The notes beneath the pieces were generated by a model. The model was not told the DNA's origin. It saw nothing but the letters and a program-made list of their open reading frames with translations, and did not search any database. Shown piece after piece: positions 1 through 8,624 of a stretch of 64,000 nt of DNA. Source of the DNA: Maritimibacter harenae (GTDB taxonomy: Bacteria > Pseudomonadota > Alphaproteobacteria > Rhodobacterales > Rhodobacteraceae). The DNA is taken from contig NZ_WTUX01000019.1 of assembly GCF_009882975.1 (NCBI RefSeq), positions 254,645-318,644 on the forward strand. The letters are read 5' to 3'. Position 1 is the first letter of the stretch. Each line of letters opens with the position of its first letter. The translations under genes and the position numbers were made by a program.

Positions 1-131
1 CAGAACAGCGCCGCGTGGAGGACGAGCGACAGGGCCAGCGTCAGGCCAAGCGCGATGACCGGCCCGATCCAGTCGGGCCAGCCAGAGACCGTCGCGTCCA
101 CGGTCGCGGTGATGCGCGCGAGCTCTTCCAT
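1..131 (-). CDS. N-terminal fragment of a membrane protein, possibly MscS-type mechanosensitive channel
   Basis: The minus strand opens an ATG at 131, four bases after the stop of the symporter gene, and reads 43 residues off the left edge. The visible part has a short polar N-terminus (MEELARITATVDATVSGWP) followed by a hydrophobic segment that looks like a first membrane helix. This pattern is common at the start of small-conductance mechanosensitive channels, but the diagnostic MscS beta domain lies outside the window. The tight spacing suggests co-transcription with the symporter. Existence of the gene is fairly sure; the family is a guess. Confidence 0.5.
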   Translation of the reverse strand, partial: MEELARITATVDATVSGWPDWIGPVIALGLTLALSLVLHAALF

Positions 132-135
132 CCGG

Positions 136-1737
136 TCAGGCGAACCAGATCACGAAGCCCACCGTGGCGACCGTGAGGAACCCGGCCCAGAGGGTGCGGT
201 CCTTCCAGAGCGGCTTCTCCCACTTGGTGAAGACCTTGGCCGATTCCTCTCGCGACCAGACCAGGTTCCGCGTGTCCTCGTCCGTGTCCTGCCGGGTCAG
301 GGCCGAAAGGCCGAAGTGCACCACGATGCCGATGAACATCATGATCGAGGACATGACCGTGTAGTGGATTTCCGGCAGGCCCCAATCGGCCCAAACGCTC
401 GTCACTTCCTTCAGGATGAAGAGCGGGATGCCGACGACGAGCCCGACCACGATGGCCCAGAACGCCCCCGTTCCGTTCAGCCACGGCACGAACAGGCCCA
501 GGATGTACACCACCACGATGGTGGGAATGATGTAGGACAGCGACGACTGAAAGTAGGAAAACAGGCTCTCGAAGCTGGAGATCGAGGGGGCGTAGACCGC
601 GCCGAACACCATCACGATCCCGGTCACGACCCGGCCCAGCCACACCTGGCGCTTCTCCTTGACCTTCCAGATCGGCTCGATGAAATCCTTCACCACGAGC
701 GTCGCGGCCGAGTTGAGCGCGGAGTCGAGCGACGACATGATCGCGGCGATGAGCGCGGCCATGATCAGCCCGCGCACGCCGATCGGCATGAGCTCGAAGG
801 CGAGCGTCGGAAACGCGAGGTCCGGGGTCGACAGGTCGGGGTAGAGCTTGAGCGCGATGAGGCCCGGCAGGACCATCAGGAAGATGTTGGGCAGTTTCAG
901 GAAGCCCGCGAAGAGCGCGCCGACCTGGCCTTCCTTGAGGTCCTTGGCGCCCAGCGTGCGCTGCACGACGAACTGGTTGATGGTCCAGTAGTAGAACCCG
1001 AGCAATATGACGCCCCAGAGGCCCGTCCAAGGAAGGAAATCGTCATCGGCCGCAAGGAAGAGGTGCTGTTTCCTCTCGGGAATGTCGACGAAGAGCTGCT
1101 GCCAGCCGCCGATCTCGTTCAGGCCCAGCCAGAACAGGGCGGCGGCGGCCACGATCAGGAGAATGGCCTGCACGGTGTCCGTGACGACCACGGCCGAGAG
1201 CCCGCCGAGGATGGTGTAGATCCCGGCCACCAGCGCCAGTACGGCCACGGCCGTCCAGAGGTTGAGGTAGCCCGTCACGCTCGAGATCACGAGCCCGCCG
1301 GCATAGAGCGCGCCGGCGGTGTCGATGAACATGATCGCGAGGATGGTGAACAGTGAAAACGCCCGGCGGGACCGGACGTCGTAGCGTTCCTCCAGAAACA
1401 TCGGAACGGTCGAGATCTTCGCCCGCAGAAAAGATGGCAGGATGAAGATCGCGAACAGGATCAGGACCAGCGAGGCGGTCCATTCGTAGTTGAAGATCGA
1501 AACCCCGTTGCCGTAGGCGCCGCCCATCAGCCCGACGAAGCTCGAGCCCGACATGTTCGAAGCGAAGAGCGAGAAGCCGATGAGGTACCAGGGCAGGGAT
1601 CGTCCGGCGAGAAAGTAGCTCTCGGAGCCGCCCTTCATCTTTTTCGAGACATAGATGCCGTGGGCGATGATCCCCATGAAATAGACTGCGACAATGGCGT
1701 AGTCGATCCAGCTCAGGTCGAATTGTGCGTTTTCCAA
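136..1737 (-). CDS. sodium:solute symporter (SSS/SLC5 family)
   Basis: About 533 residues with 13-14 hydrophobic segments, the size and organisation of the SLC5/SSS fold. It should couple sodium re-entry to uptake of an organic solute across the inner membrane; the substrate cannot be read from the sequence. Family-typical features are the early FLAGRSLPWYLIG loop, the SGSSFVGLMG segment after it, and the SSLDSALNSAATL segment where SSS members place sodium-site serines. A TTG start at 1737 is preferred because an AAGAGGAG Shine-Dalgarno (1746-1753) sits eight bases upstream; an ATG at 1767 would add ten residues but has no visible ribosome site. It is followed at once by the partial gene at the left edge. 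Confidence 0.85.
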   Translation of the reverse strand: MENAQFDLSWIDYAIVAVYFMGIIAHGIYVSKKMKGGSESYFLAGRSLPWYLIGFSLFASNMSGSSFVGLMGGAYGNGVSIFNYEWTASLVLILFAIFILPSFLRAKISTVPMFLEERYDVRSRRAFSLFTILAIMFIDTAGALYAGGLVISSVTGYLNLWTAVAVLALVAGIYTILGGLSAVVVTDTVQAILLIVAAAALFWLGLNEIGGWQQLFVDIPERKQHLFLAADDDFLPWTGLWGVILLGFYYWTINQFVVQRTLGAKDLKEGQVGALFAGFLKLPNIFLMVLPGLIALKLYPDLSTPDLAFPTLAFELMPIGVRGLIMAALIAAIMSSLDSALNSAATLVVKDFIEPIWKVKEKRQVWLGRVVTGIVMVFGAVYAPSISSFESLFSYFQSSLSYIIPTIVVVYILGLFVPWLNGTGAFWAIVVGLVVGIPLFILKEVTSVWADWGLPEIHYTVMSSIMMFIGIVVHFGLSALTRQDTDEDTRNLVWSREESAKVFTKWEKPLWKDRTLWAGFLTVATVGFVIWFA

Positions 1738-2157
1738 ACCGCTCACTCCTCTTGAAATGTCGGACATTTGGAGGCCAGGGAGCGGACGCGTCTGCGCGGC
1801 GCGGGAACCTGTTGCACCTCACGAAGTCTTCAGCCCGAACGTGACCCGGGCGCCGGTGGTTTCCGCTTGCGGCAAAAATATCGCGTGGACCCATTTTGGC
1901 CCCCGGGGGTTCACCTGCGTCCGCGCACGGACATAGTGACCGGGACCGCCGGGAGACCTGCAAAGACAGGCCGGAAGGCCCTTTGGGGGCGTCCATCGCC
2001 GCCGGGCGCCCGAAACGCGGGCGGTGCCGGGAAGTTCCGCCAGCCACCGAAAAATAATCAATGGAACGAGTCGCCGGGGGGTCCTTGTTTGGTGGGAGAA
2101 GGTCGCCGGACGCAATCACGTCCCGACCCCACAGGAACAAGGTCGAAAGGATTGACC
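1738..2157. other. intergenic region between divergent genes, holds promoter of the PRC-barrel gene
   Basis: No gene is supported here. The frame of the PRC-barrel protein stays open through this stretch, but its composition is not protein-like and the signal peptide begins at 2158. An ECF-like promoter element is listed separately at 2063-2089. Confidence 0.6.
2063..2089 (+). promoter_or_regulatory. ECF-sigma-like promoter element upstream of the PRC-barrel gene
   Basis: GGAAC at 2063-2067, then 17 bases, then TTGTT at 2085-2089. This resembles the alphaproteobacterial general-stress (EcfG-type) promoter GGAAC-N16/17-CGTT, one base too long and with T for C. The spacer carries CGGGGGGTC at exactly the same offset as in the element at 6041-6067, which argues for a shared regulatory signal. 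It lies about 70 bases before the start codon. Confidence 0.45.
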
Positions 2158-3759
2158 ATGATGAAACGTATTCTCACAACCACCGCAATCGCCGCGTTGA
2201 CGGCCATGCCGCTCCACGCCGAGCAGCACGCCGCCAACACCAACGAGGCCTCGATGCAGGTCAGCGTCGGCGATCAGGAATTCCGCGCCAGCAACATGAT
2301 GGGCGCGAAGGTCTACATGCCGGGCGAAGGCGAAGGCCAGGACGTCGCGGGCATGGAAGTTTCCGAGGTTCCCGACAGCTGGACCGAGATCGGGTCCGTC
2401 GAAGACGTGTTCGTCGGCAATGGCGGCGAAATCGCCACCGTCGTCTTCTCGCCCAATGACGAGATTTCGAGCGACAAGGACCGCGTCGGTCTGAAGACCG
2501 CGTCGGTCGAGTTCAAGAAGGACTCGGACGGCAACGAGATCTACGTCGTCTACACCGGCGACAAGGTGACGCTCGAAGAGAGCGAGGAGTTCGACCAGGC
2601 CTCTGCCGAGCAGAGCGGTCAGAAATCCGCCGCCGACATGCAGAAGCAGCAGGCCAGCGCCGAGGACCAGAACAAGCAGTCCGGCGACAAGCAGATGCAG
2701 CAGGCCGCGAATGCTGAAACCCAGAAGGATGGCCTGACGATCCGCGCCGCGGACCTCACCGGCCACACCGTCTATGTTCCCACCACCGAGGAAGAAGCCG
2801 AAGGCATCAGCGCCGAGATGGCCGAAGTCCCGGACAACTGGGAACAGGTCGGCGATGTCGGTAGCGTGGTTCTGACCCGCGAAGGCGAGATCAAGTCGAT
2901 CACGCTGGATGCCGGTGGCTTCCTCGGCGTGGACGAGAAGGAAATCGAAACCCAGATGGAAGACCTTCGTTTCGTGCGTGACGCGGATGCGGACGCCGAC
3001 AACGAATTCTACATCGTCTACACGGGTGATCGCTCCAAGCTGGAGGACTCGGAAGAGTTCAACCGCACGCAGGCCGAAGCCGAAGGCAACCAGGTGATGA
3101 CGTCTGAAGATGCCGATCAGGCGGCCAACCTGGCGCCGAAAGACGAGCCGCAAGCGGCCGGCGACGAGCAGGACCGTGACATGGCGTCGAACGAAGACGG
3201 CATGAAGAAAGAAGACGGTGAATCCCTGCAGAGCGCCGCAAATGAAGACGGCAAGAGCGAAGATGCGCAGGACGAACAGACTGCTTCGAACGAAGACGGC
3301 ATGAACGAAGATGCCGAAGACGAGCAGATGGCTGCGAATGAAGACGGCATGAACGACAATGCCGACGAACAGCAGACCGCGCAGAACGACATGTCGGAAG
3401 ACGGCTCGCAGGACGAGCAGATGGCGGATGCCGGCGCTCAGGAGACCGAAGGCACCGGCCCGATGACCAACGAGCAGATGGCCCAACTGACGGCCGATGA
3501 GCTCGAAGGTCAGACCGTCATCGGTTCGGAAGGCGACAACATCGGTGACGTCTCGACGCTCGTCCTCGACGACAGCGGCGAGATCGACAAGGTGATCGTC
3601 GACGTCGGCGGTTTCCTCGGCATCGGTGAGAAGCCCGTCGCGCTCCCCTTCGATGATCTGCAGATCGAGCAGACCGGCGAAGGCATGGGTGCGATCGAAG
3701 TGACCACCGACCATACCCAGGAAGAACTCGAGAACATGGAATCCTGGGACGAAGTGTAA
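2158..3759 (+). CDS. exported acidic protein with three PRC-barrel domains
   Basis: The 533-residue product starts with a clear Sec signal peptide (MMKRILTTTAIAALTAMPLHA) and is then highly acidic. Three PRC-barrel-like modules are visible: residues about 30-130, about 195-295, and about 444-520; the last has the classic pattern of a beta-rich strand set with IGDVSTLVLDDSGEIDKVIV. Between the second and third lies a low-complexity stretch of NEDGM-type repeats. PRC-barrel domains usually bind partner proteins or RNA, and exported ones occur in many alphaproteobacteria with unknown job. The start is set by the signal peptide and by GGTCGAAAGG just upstream. The gene is monocistronic, with a strong terminator behind it and an ECF-like promoter before it, so a stress-induced envelope role is plausible but inferred. 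Confidence 0.8.
   Translation: MMKRILTTTAIAALTAMPLHAEQHAANTNEASMQVSVGDQEFRASNMMGAKVYMPGEGEGQDVAGMEVSEVPDSWTEIGSVEDVFVGNGGEIATVVFSPNDEISSDKDRVGLKTASVEFKKDSDGNEIYVVYTGDKVTLEESEEFDQASAEQSGQKSAADMQKQQASAEDQNKQSGDKQMQQAANAETQKDGLTIRAADLTGHTVYVPTTEEEAEGISAEMAEVPDNWEQVGDVGSVVLTREGEIKSITLDAGGFLGVDEKEIETQMEDLRFVRDADADADNEFYIVYTGDRSKLEDSEEFNRTQAEAEGNQVMTSEDADQAANLAPKDEPQAAGDEQDRDMASNEDGMKKEDGESLQSAANEDGKSEDAQDEQTASNEDGMNEDAEDEQMAANEDGMNDNADEQQTAQNDMSEDGSQDEQMADAGAQETEGTGPMTNEQMAQLTADELEGQTVIGSEGDNIGDVSTLVLDDSGEIDKVIVDVGGFLGIGEKPVALPFDDLQIEQTGEGMGAIEVTTDHTQEELENMESWDEV
3184..3429 (+). repeat. tandem coding repeat, about 16-residue acidic NEDGM units
   Basis: Within the PRC-barrel gene about five degenerate units share the core [AS]NEDGM followed by an Asp/Glu/Gln-rich tail ending DEQxA. 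At DNA level the recurring core is AACGAAGACGGCATGAA or close variants. The units form an acidic, probably disordered linker between the second and third PRC-barrel domains. Such repeats can change copy number by slippage. Confidence 0.7.
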
Positions 3760-3781
3760 GAAAGACTCCTTTGTCGGAGCC

Positions 3782-3811
3782 AGGGGTCGCCTTCGGGCGG
3801 CCCCTTTTTTG
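3782..3811 (+). terminator. intrinsic terminator after the PRC-barrel gene
   Basis: A 10-bp stem (AGGGGTCGCC with GGCGGCCCCT, one G-T pair) closed by a TTCG tetraloop and followed by six T. It sits 22 bases after the stop codon and is a textbook Rho-independent terminator. Confidence 0.92.
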
Positions 3812-3832
3812 TGGGTTGTCACGGCAGGCGGC

Positions 3833-3858
3833 GGAACCCCGCCGCCTCGCGGGACGTT
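3833..3858 (+). promoter_or_regulatory. EcfG-type promoter of the trkH-trkA pair
   Basis: GGAAC at 3833-3837, 17 bases, CGTT at 3855-3858: an exact match to the alphaproteobacterial general-stress sigma consensus. A transcription start near 3866 would leave about 30 bases of leader before the ATG at 3895, which also argues against the upstream start codons in this frame. Confidence 0.55.
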
Positions 3859-3894
3859 GGCCGGTCATGTTCTGCCGGAAACCGACGTAAGCCA

Positions 3895-5337
3895 ATGGCA
3901 TCTGACCGCGGTCAGGCCAGTGTCGTGTGGCGGGCCCGCCCCGACCGGATACTGCGAGCGCTGGCCTCCTATGGGCTGGTGCTCGCGGTCCTGACCGGCG
4001 TGCCCGCGCTCGCAGCGCTCGTCGCCCGCGCCTGGGAGCTCTTCGTGGTGCTTGCCGTTCCCGGCGTGCTGTCCGCGGGCATGGGTGTCATCGCGATGCG
4101 CCGCTGGGTGCCCGACGACCTGCGCAAGATCGAGGCGGTCGTGACGCTCGTGGGCCTCTTCGCCATCGCCTCGGTCCTGCCGGTCCCCGCTTTCATGGTG
4201 CTCGGGTTCAACGGCTGGGACGCGGTGTTCGAGTCGGTTTCGGCCATCACCTCGACCGGCCTGACCGTCGCGACCGGCACGATGGACTGGCCCTTCGCCG
4301 GGCACCTTCTTCGCAGTTGGCTGCAATGGTCGGGCGGTTTCGCCATCGCCGTGGCCGGCGTCGCCCTCATCATCGGCCCGGGCGCCACCGCGCAGGCGAT
4401 GGGCCAGGTCGGCATCGAGAAACGCGACCTGCTGAGTTCCACCGGTGAGCAGGCGCGACAGTTGATGATCGTCTACGGCGTGCTGTCGGTCCTTGCCGTC
4501 GTCGTGCTCCTGCCCCTGATGCCGAGCTGGTGGGAGGCGGTGGCGATCGGGCTCACGGCCGTTTCCACCGGCGGCTTCACCCCGCGCCCCGACAGCCTGG
4601 CAAGCTACGGGCGGCTCGCGCAGGTGGTGACGATGCTGGTGTGCCTGTCCACGAGCGTCACGCTGATGTTCTACGTCCTGTGGCGGCGCAAGGGGCTGAA
4701 GGAAGCGATCCTCGGCACCAACGCGCGCGGCGTGCTGGGCGGGCTCGTGACCGGCCTCGTCGTGGTCACAGCGCTGTTCTTCATCGGGGGCGAACTGCCC
4801 TTGAGCGCGCTGGCCGACGTCCTGCTGAATTTCACCAGCGCGCTCACGACGGCCGGGTTCTCGGTCGACGTGGTGACGGACGTTCCGGGCGTCGTGGCGC
4901 TGCTGCTGACCGCGATGATCGTGGGCGGCGGCGTCGGCTCCACGGCGGGCGGGATCAAGATCGACCGCGCGATCAGCGTCGCGCGGATGGTGGGCCTGAC
5001 GCTCATGCGCCTGCGCACCCCGCCGCGCGCCGTGACGCACCTGAAGGAGGAGGGGCAGCCTGTGAAGTCAGACCGCATCATCTCGCTCGTCGCGGTGGTG
5101 GCCTGCTACGGCCTCACGGCGCTGGTCGCCTGGGTCGTCTTCCTGATGTCGGGCAAGGCGCCGCTGGGGTCCCTCTTCGACATCGTCTCGGCGCTGTCCA
5201 CGGTGGGGCTGTCGTCGGGCGTGACCGGTCCCGACCTGGCGCCGCACCTCAAGATGGTGCTGACGGCCGCCATGTTCCTGGGGCGCCTGGAATTCCTGGC
5301 CGTGATCGCCGCGCTGTCACCGGCCACCTGGAGATAA
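3895..5337 (+). CDS. trkH: TrkH-type potassium uptake membrane subunit
   Basis: A 480-residue inner-membrane protein with the fourfold repeated membrane-pore-membrane architecture of TrkH/KtrB. Four pore loops with the selectivity-filter glycine are visible: TSTGLTVATG, STGGFTP, TTAGFSVDV and STVGLSSGVTG. It should admit potassium, gated by the cytosolic nucleotide-binding subunit encoded directly downstream. The start at 3895 is chosen from the promoter position and because upstream residues (arginine/proline-rich) are unlike the family; the ribosome site is weak. The gene ends ten bases before trkA, so the two are co-transcribed. A potassium system behind a stress-type promoter fits an osmotic role. 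Confidence 0.9.
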   Translation: MASDRGQASVVWRARPDRILRALASYGLVLAVLTGVPALAALVARAWELFVVLAVPGVLSAGMGVIAMRRWVPDDLRKIEAVVTLVGLFAIASVLPVPAFMVLGFNGWDAVFESVSAITSTGLTVATGTMDWPFAGHLLRSWLQWSGGFAIAVAGVALIIGPGATAQAMGQVGIEKRDLLSSTGEQARQLMIVYGVLSVLAVVVLLPLMPSWWEAVAIGLTAVSTGGFTPRPDSLASYGRLAQVVTMLVCLSTSVTLMFYVLWRRKGLKEAILGTNARGVLGGLVTGLVVVTALFFIGGELPLSALADVLLNFTSALTTAGFSVDVVTDVPGVVALLLTAMIVGGGVGSTAGGIKIDRAISVARMVGLTLMRLRTPPRAVTHLKEEGQPVKSDRIISLVAVVACYGLTALVAWVVFLMSGKAPLGSLFDIVSALSTVGLSSGVTGPDLAPHLKMVLTAAMFLGRLEFLAVIAALSPATWR

Positions 5338-5347
5338 GGAGGAGCAC

Positions 5348-6034
5348 ATGAAAATCGTCATCGTCGGCGCATCGCGCTTCGGCGTCTCGACCGCGGAGCA
5401 GCTGGTCGAGACCGGGCACCAGGTGGTGCTGGTGGACACGAACCGGGAGAGGCTGGACGAGATGGCCGAGAACCTCGACTGCGGGATGCTGCACGGCGAC
5501 GGATCTCTGCCGACCGTGCAGCGCGAAGCCTTCGGGGACCACGCGGACGCGCTGATCCTGCTCACCAACACCGACGACGTGAACATCATGGCCGCCCTCG
5601 TGGGCCGCTCGGTCGGGTTCGAGCGGGTGATCCCCCAGATCGTGCGCTCCGAACTGGTGGCGGTCTGCGAGGAGCTTGGGCTCGACGACCTGGTGACTCC
5701 GCACCAGACCCTCGCGCGCTCGCTCCTGCGCATGCTCGAGGACCATTCCGACGCCGCGCTCGAACTGCGGTTCCGCAACGGGCTGACCGTGCGCAGCTAC
5801 ACGATCGGCGAAAAGCTCGCGGGAACGAAGATCGGGGCGCTCGATCTGCCCGACCGTTGCCGCGTCATGGGCATCGCCACGGAGGAGGACGAGCGGTTGG
5901 GCGACGACGAGACGGTGCTCGAGGAAGGCAACCGGCTGATCGTCACGGTCGAGGACGACATCGTGGACGACGTGGATGAAATTTTCGAATCCCAGGACTC
6001 GGGTGACAGGTCCGAAAAGGACGACAGATCTTAA
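5348..6034 (+). CDS. trkA: TrkA-type cytosolic regulatory subunit of potassium uptake
   Basis: 228 residues with an N-terminal Rossmann (RCK/TrkA_N) domain starting MKIVIVGASRFGVSTAEQL, with the glycine-rich loop and an acidic residue at the end of strand two (VDTN) that indicates NAD(H) binding. A TrkA_C domain follows at about 135-215. The length is that of single-RCK KtrA-like proteins rather than the double-RCK TrkA of enterics. A strong AAGGAGG precedes the start. It should bind the TrkH channel and gate it in response to nucleotides. Confidence 0.88.
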   Translation: MKIVIVGASRFGVSTAEQLVETGHQVVLVDTNRERLDEMAENLDCGMLHGDGSLPTVQREAFGDHADALILLTNTDDVNIMAALVGRSVGFERVIPQIVRSELVAVCEELGLDDLVTPHQTLARSLLRMLEDHSDAALELRFRNGLTVRSYTIGEKLAGTKIGALDLPDRCRVMGIATEEDERLGDDETVLEEGNRLIVTVEDDIVDDVDEIFESQDSGDRSEKDDRS

Positions 6035-6040
6035 AAATTT

Positions 6041-6067
6041 GGAACAAAACTGCGGGGGGTCACTGTT
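6041..6067 (+). promoter_or_regulatory. ECF-sigma-like promoter element upstream of the dehydrogenase operon
   Basis: GGAAC (6041-6045), 17 bases, CTGTT (6063-6067). The element shares CGGGGGGTC, at the same offset, with the one at 2063-2089. It lies seven bases after the trkA stop and 35 bases before the first gene of the dehydrogenase operon. The GGAACA and TGTTCC ends also form an inverted repeat. Confidence 0.45.
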
Positions 6068-6101
6068 CCGTGAGTACCAGCTTTCTCATACGAGGGACCC
6101 C

Positions 6102-6830
6102 ATGCCGCAATTTTCGCGCAGGGCCGTGCTCATGCAATTGGGCGCGTCCGGCTTGGCCGCGCTGACACCCGGCGCCGCACTTGCCCAGAACCGTTACGCC
6201 GAACTCGATACGCAGCCGTGGAGTTACCTCGACGGGAACGAAGCCCGCTTCCTCGCATCGATGGCGGATGTGCTCATTCCCGAGGACGATTTCCCCAGCG
6301 CCTCGCAGGCCGGGGTCGTCGATTTCATCGACCTTCAATTGGCCGGACCCTACGGACAGGGTGCCGGCCTTTATCTTGAGGGGCCCTTCGGCGACGGAAC
6401 CCCCGAACAGGGCTGGCAGGCGGACCACACGCCCGCCTCGCTCATCCGGACCGGCATCGCCCGGCTCGAGCGCGACGACACCCGCCTCGTCGACCTCGAC
6501 GCCGATGAGCGCGAGGAATTCGTGACGCGCCTCTCGGAAGGCAAGGATTTCGATCTGGGCGACGTGCCCGCCAAGACCCTGTTCGACGAGATCTGGGCGC
6601 TGGTGAAGGAAGGCTACTTCGCCGATCCGATCTACGGCGGCAACAAGGGCTACGCCGGCTGGGAGATGGTCGGTTTCCCCGGCGCCCATGCCTACTACCC
6701 CGACCACGTGGACAAGAACGCCCCGTTCCCGGCCCCGCCGCGCGGCATCGCGCACGTGCCGGGCACCCGCCACTCGGCCGATACCGCCAGCGCGCTGCGC
6801 GGCGCCGACACACCGAAAGAGGAGGGCTGA
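6102..6830 (+). CDS. Tat-exported gluconate 2-dehydrogenase subunit 3 family protein (small subunit of GMC dehydrogenase)
   Basis: 242 residues beginning with a twin-arginine signal (SRRAVLMQLGASG, then AALTPGAALA). The mature part contains the FLASMADVLIPEDDFPSASQAG segment typical of the gluconate 2-dehydrogenase subunit 3 family, and ends in a conserved tryptophan/tyrosine-rich region (GYAGWEMVGFPGAHAYYPD). In known complexes (gluconate, fructose and FAD-glucose dehydrogenases) this subunit carries the Tat signal and chaperones the flavin subunit across the membrane. The large subunit follows four bases later and has no signal of its own, which fits piggy-back export. Confidence 0.88.
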   Translation: MPQFSRRAVLMQLGASGLAALTPGAALAQNRYAELDTQPWSYLDGNEARFLASMADVLIPEDDFPSASQAGVVDFIDLQLAGPYGQGAGLYLEGPFGDGTPEQGWQADHTPASLIRTGIARLERDDTRLVDLDADEREEFVTRLSEGKDFDLGDVPAKTLFDEIWALVKEGYFADPIYGGNKGYAGWEMVGFPGAHAYYPDHVDKNAPFPAPPRGIAHVPGTRHSADTASALRGADTPKEEG

Positions 6831-6833
6831 GCC

Positions 6834-8612
6834 TTGGCCACGCAACTTCCAAAGACAGATGTCGTCATCGTCGGCGCCGGCTGGACCGGCCTTGCCGCCG
6901 CCAAGGAGCTGGCGGACGCGGGGCAGCGCTGCGTCGTGATCGAACGCGGCGACTGGCGCCATGACGCGAGCAATTTCGGCGCGCCGGAGGAACATGACGA
7001 ATTGAAATACGCCCGCCGCAAGGAGCACATGATCGACACGCCGACGAAGACGCTGTCGTTCCGCAACAATGCCGACCAGACCGCGCTCCCCATGCGCCGG
7101 CTGGGCTCGTTCCTGCCCGGCAAGGGCCTGGGCGGGGCCGGCATCCACTGGAACGGACAGCTCTGGCGGCCGCTGCCCTCGGACCTCGAGATGCGCAGTC
7201 ACTATGCCGATCGCTACGGCGAGGACATCCTCAAGGGCATGAATGTCCAGGACTGGGGCATGACCTATGACGAACTCGAACCGCATTTCGATTTCTTCGA
7301 CCGGGTCTGCGGGACATCGGGCGTCGCGGGCAACCTGAACGGCGAAACGCAGGATGGCGGCAACCCGTTCGAGGGGCCGCGCTCCTCGGACTACCCGAAC
7401 CCGCCGATGAAGGCCTCGCCGCCCCTCCAGATGTTCCGCGATACGGCCGAGCAGATGGGATACAACCCGTTCCACATGCCCTCGGCCAACGTGACCCGGG
7501 CCTACGAGAACGCCTACGGCGCGCAGCTGCATCCCTGCACCTATTGCGGGTTCTGCGAACGCTTCGGCTGCGGCTACTTCGCCAAGGCGGACCCGATCGT
7601 GTGCATCTACGACGTGGTCAAGGATCACGAGAACTTCGAACTGCGGATGAATTCGCAGGTGCTGCGCGTCGAGAAGTCCGAGGACGGCAAGACCGCGACC
7701 GGCGTGACCTATGTCGACGAGAACGGCCGGGAGGTGTTCCAGCCCGCCGACACGGTCTGCCTCAACGCCTATGCGCTGTGGAACGTGCACCTGATGCTGG
7801 TGAGCGGCCTGGGCACACCCTACGACCCGGAAACCGGCGAGGGGACGGTGGGGCGCAACTACGCCTACCAGACGATCGCGGCCGCCAGCGTGTTCTTCGA
7901 CGAGAACGTCTGGTCCAACCCCTTCATGGGGGCCGGCGCGCTCGGCATGACGATCGACGATTTCAACGGCGACAACTTCGACCACAGCGACCTTGGTTTC
8001 GTCGGCGGCGGCTACATCAGTGCGAACCAGACGAACGGTCGCCCGATCAACTACCACCCGACGCCGCCCGACACGCCCAAGTGGGGCGCGGAATGGAAGC
8101 AGGCGGTGCGCGAGAACTACCTGCACCACGTGGGCATCGTGTGCCACGGAAGCTCGGTCGCCGTACCTCAGAACTACCTGGACCTCGATCCGACCTACAA
8201 GGATGCCTATGGCCAGCCGCTTCTCAGGATGACGTTCGACTTCCCCGAGAACGACCGGAAGATGAGCGCCTACGTGTTGTCCAAGGCCGAGGAGATCGCG
8301 CGCAACATGGACAACGTGCGCGCGGTGAGCACCGTGAACCGGGCCGCCGAGGGCGAGAAGTATTCCATCGTGCCCTACCAGACGACCCACAACACGGGCG
8401 GCGCGGTCATCGGCTCGGACCCGAAAACCAGCGTCGTCAATCGCTACGGCCAGATGTGGGACCATCACAACGTCTTCGTCTTCGGCGCCTGCCTGTTTCC
8501 CCAGAACCTCGGATACAACCCGACCGGGCCGTTGATGGGGCTGGCGTACTGGACGCTCGATCACATGAAGAACGACTACCTGCAAAACCCCCGCCCGCTG
8601 ATGGACGCCTGA
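6834..8612 (+). CDS. GMC-family FAD dehydrogenase, large catalytic subunit
   Basis: 592 residues of the glucose-methanol-choline oxidoreductase fold. An FAD-binding GAGWTGLAAAKELADAG motif lies at the N-terminus. Cysteines C235, C238, C241 and C246 (CTYCGFCERFGC) match the cysteine-rich segment that holds an iron-sulphur cluster in FAD-dependent glucose dehydrogenase. The C-terminal HNTGGAVIG and the GYNPTGPLMG region carry the expected active-site His/Asn. It likely oxidises a sugar, sugar acid or alcohol in the periplasm and passes electrons to the cytochrome encoded next. Translation starts at TTG (6834), supported by GGAGGG eight bases upstream. Substrate is not predictable. Confidence 0.9.
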   Translation: MATQLPKTDVVIVGAGWTGLAAAKELADAGQRCVVIERGDWRHDASNFGAPEEHDELKYARRKEHMIDTPTKTLSFRNNADQTALPMRRLGSFLPGKGLGGAGIHWNGQLWRPLPSDLEMRSHYADRYGEDILKGMNVQDWGMTYDELEPHFDFFDRVCGTSGVAGNLNGETQDGGNPFEGPRSSDYPNPPMKASPPLQMFRDTAEQMGYNPFHMPSANVTRAYENAYGAQLHPCTYCGFCERFGCGYFAKADPIVCIYDVVKDHENFELRMNSQVLRVEKSEDGKTATGVTYVDENGREVFQPADTVCLNAYALWNVHLMLVSGLGTPYDPETGEGTVGRNYAYQTIAAASVFFDENVWSNPFMGAGALGMTIDDFNGDNFDHSDLGFVGGGYISANQTNGRPINYHPTPPDTPKWGAEWKQAVRENYLHHVGIVCHGSSVAVPQNYLDLDPTYKDAYGQPLLRMTFDFPENDRKMSAYVLSKAEEIARNMDNVRAVSTVNRAAEGEKYSIVPYQTTHNTGGAVIGSDPKTSVVNRYGQMWDHHNVFVFGACLFPQNLGYNPTGPLMGLAYWTLDHMKNDYLQNPRPLMDA

Positions 8613-8624
8613 AGGAGGCCCGAC

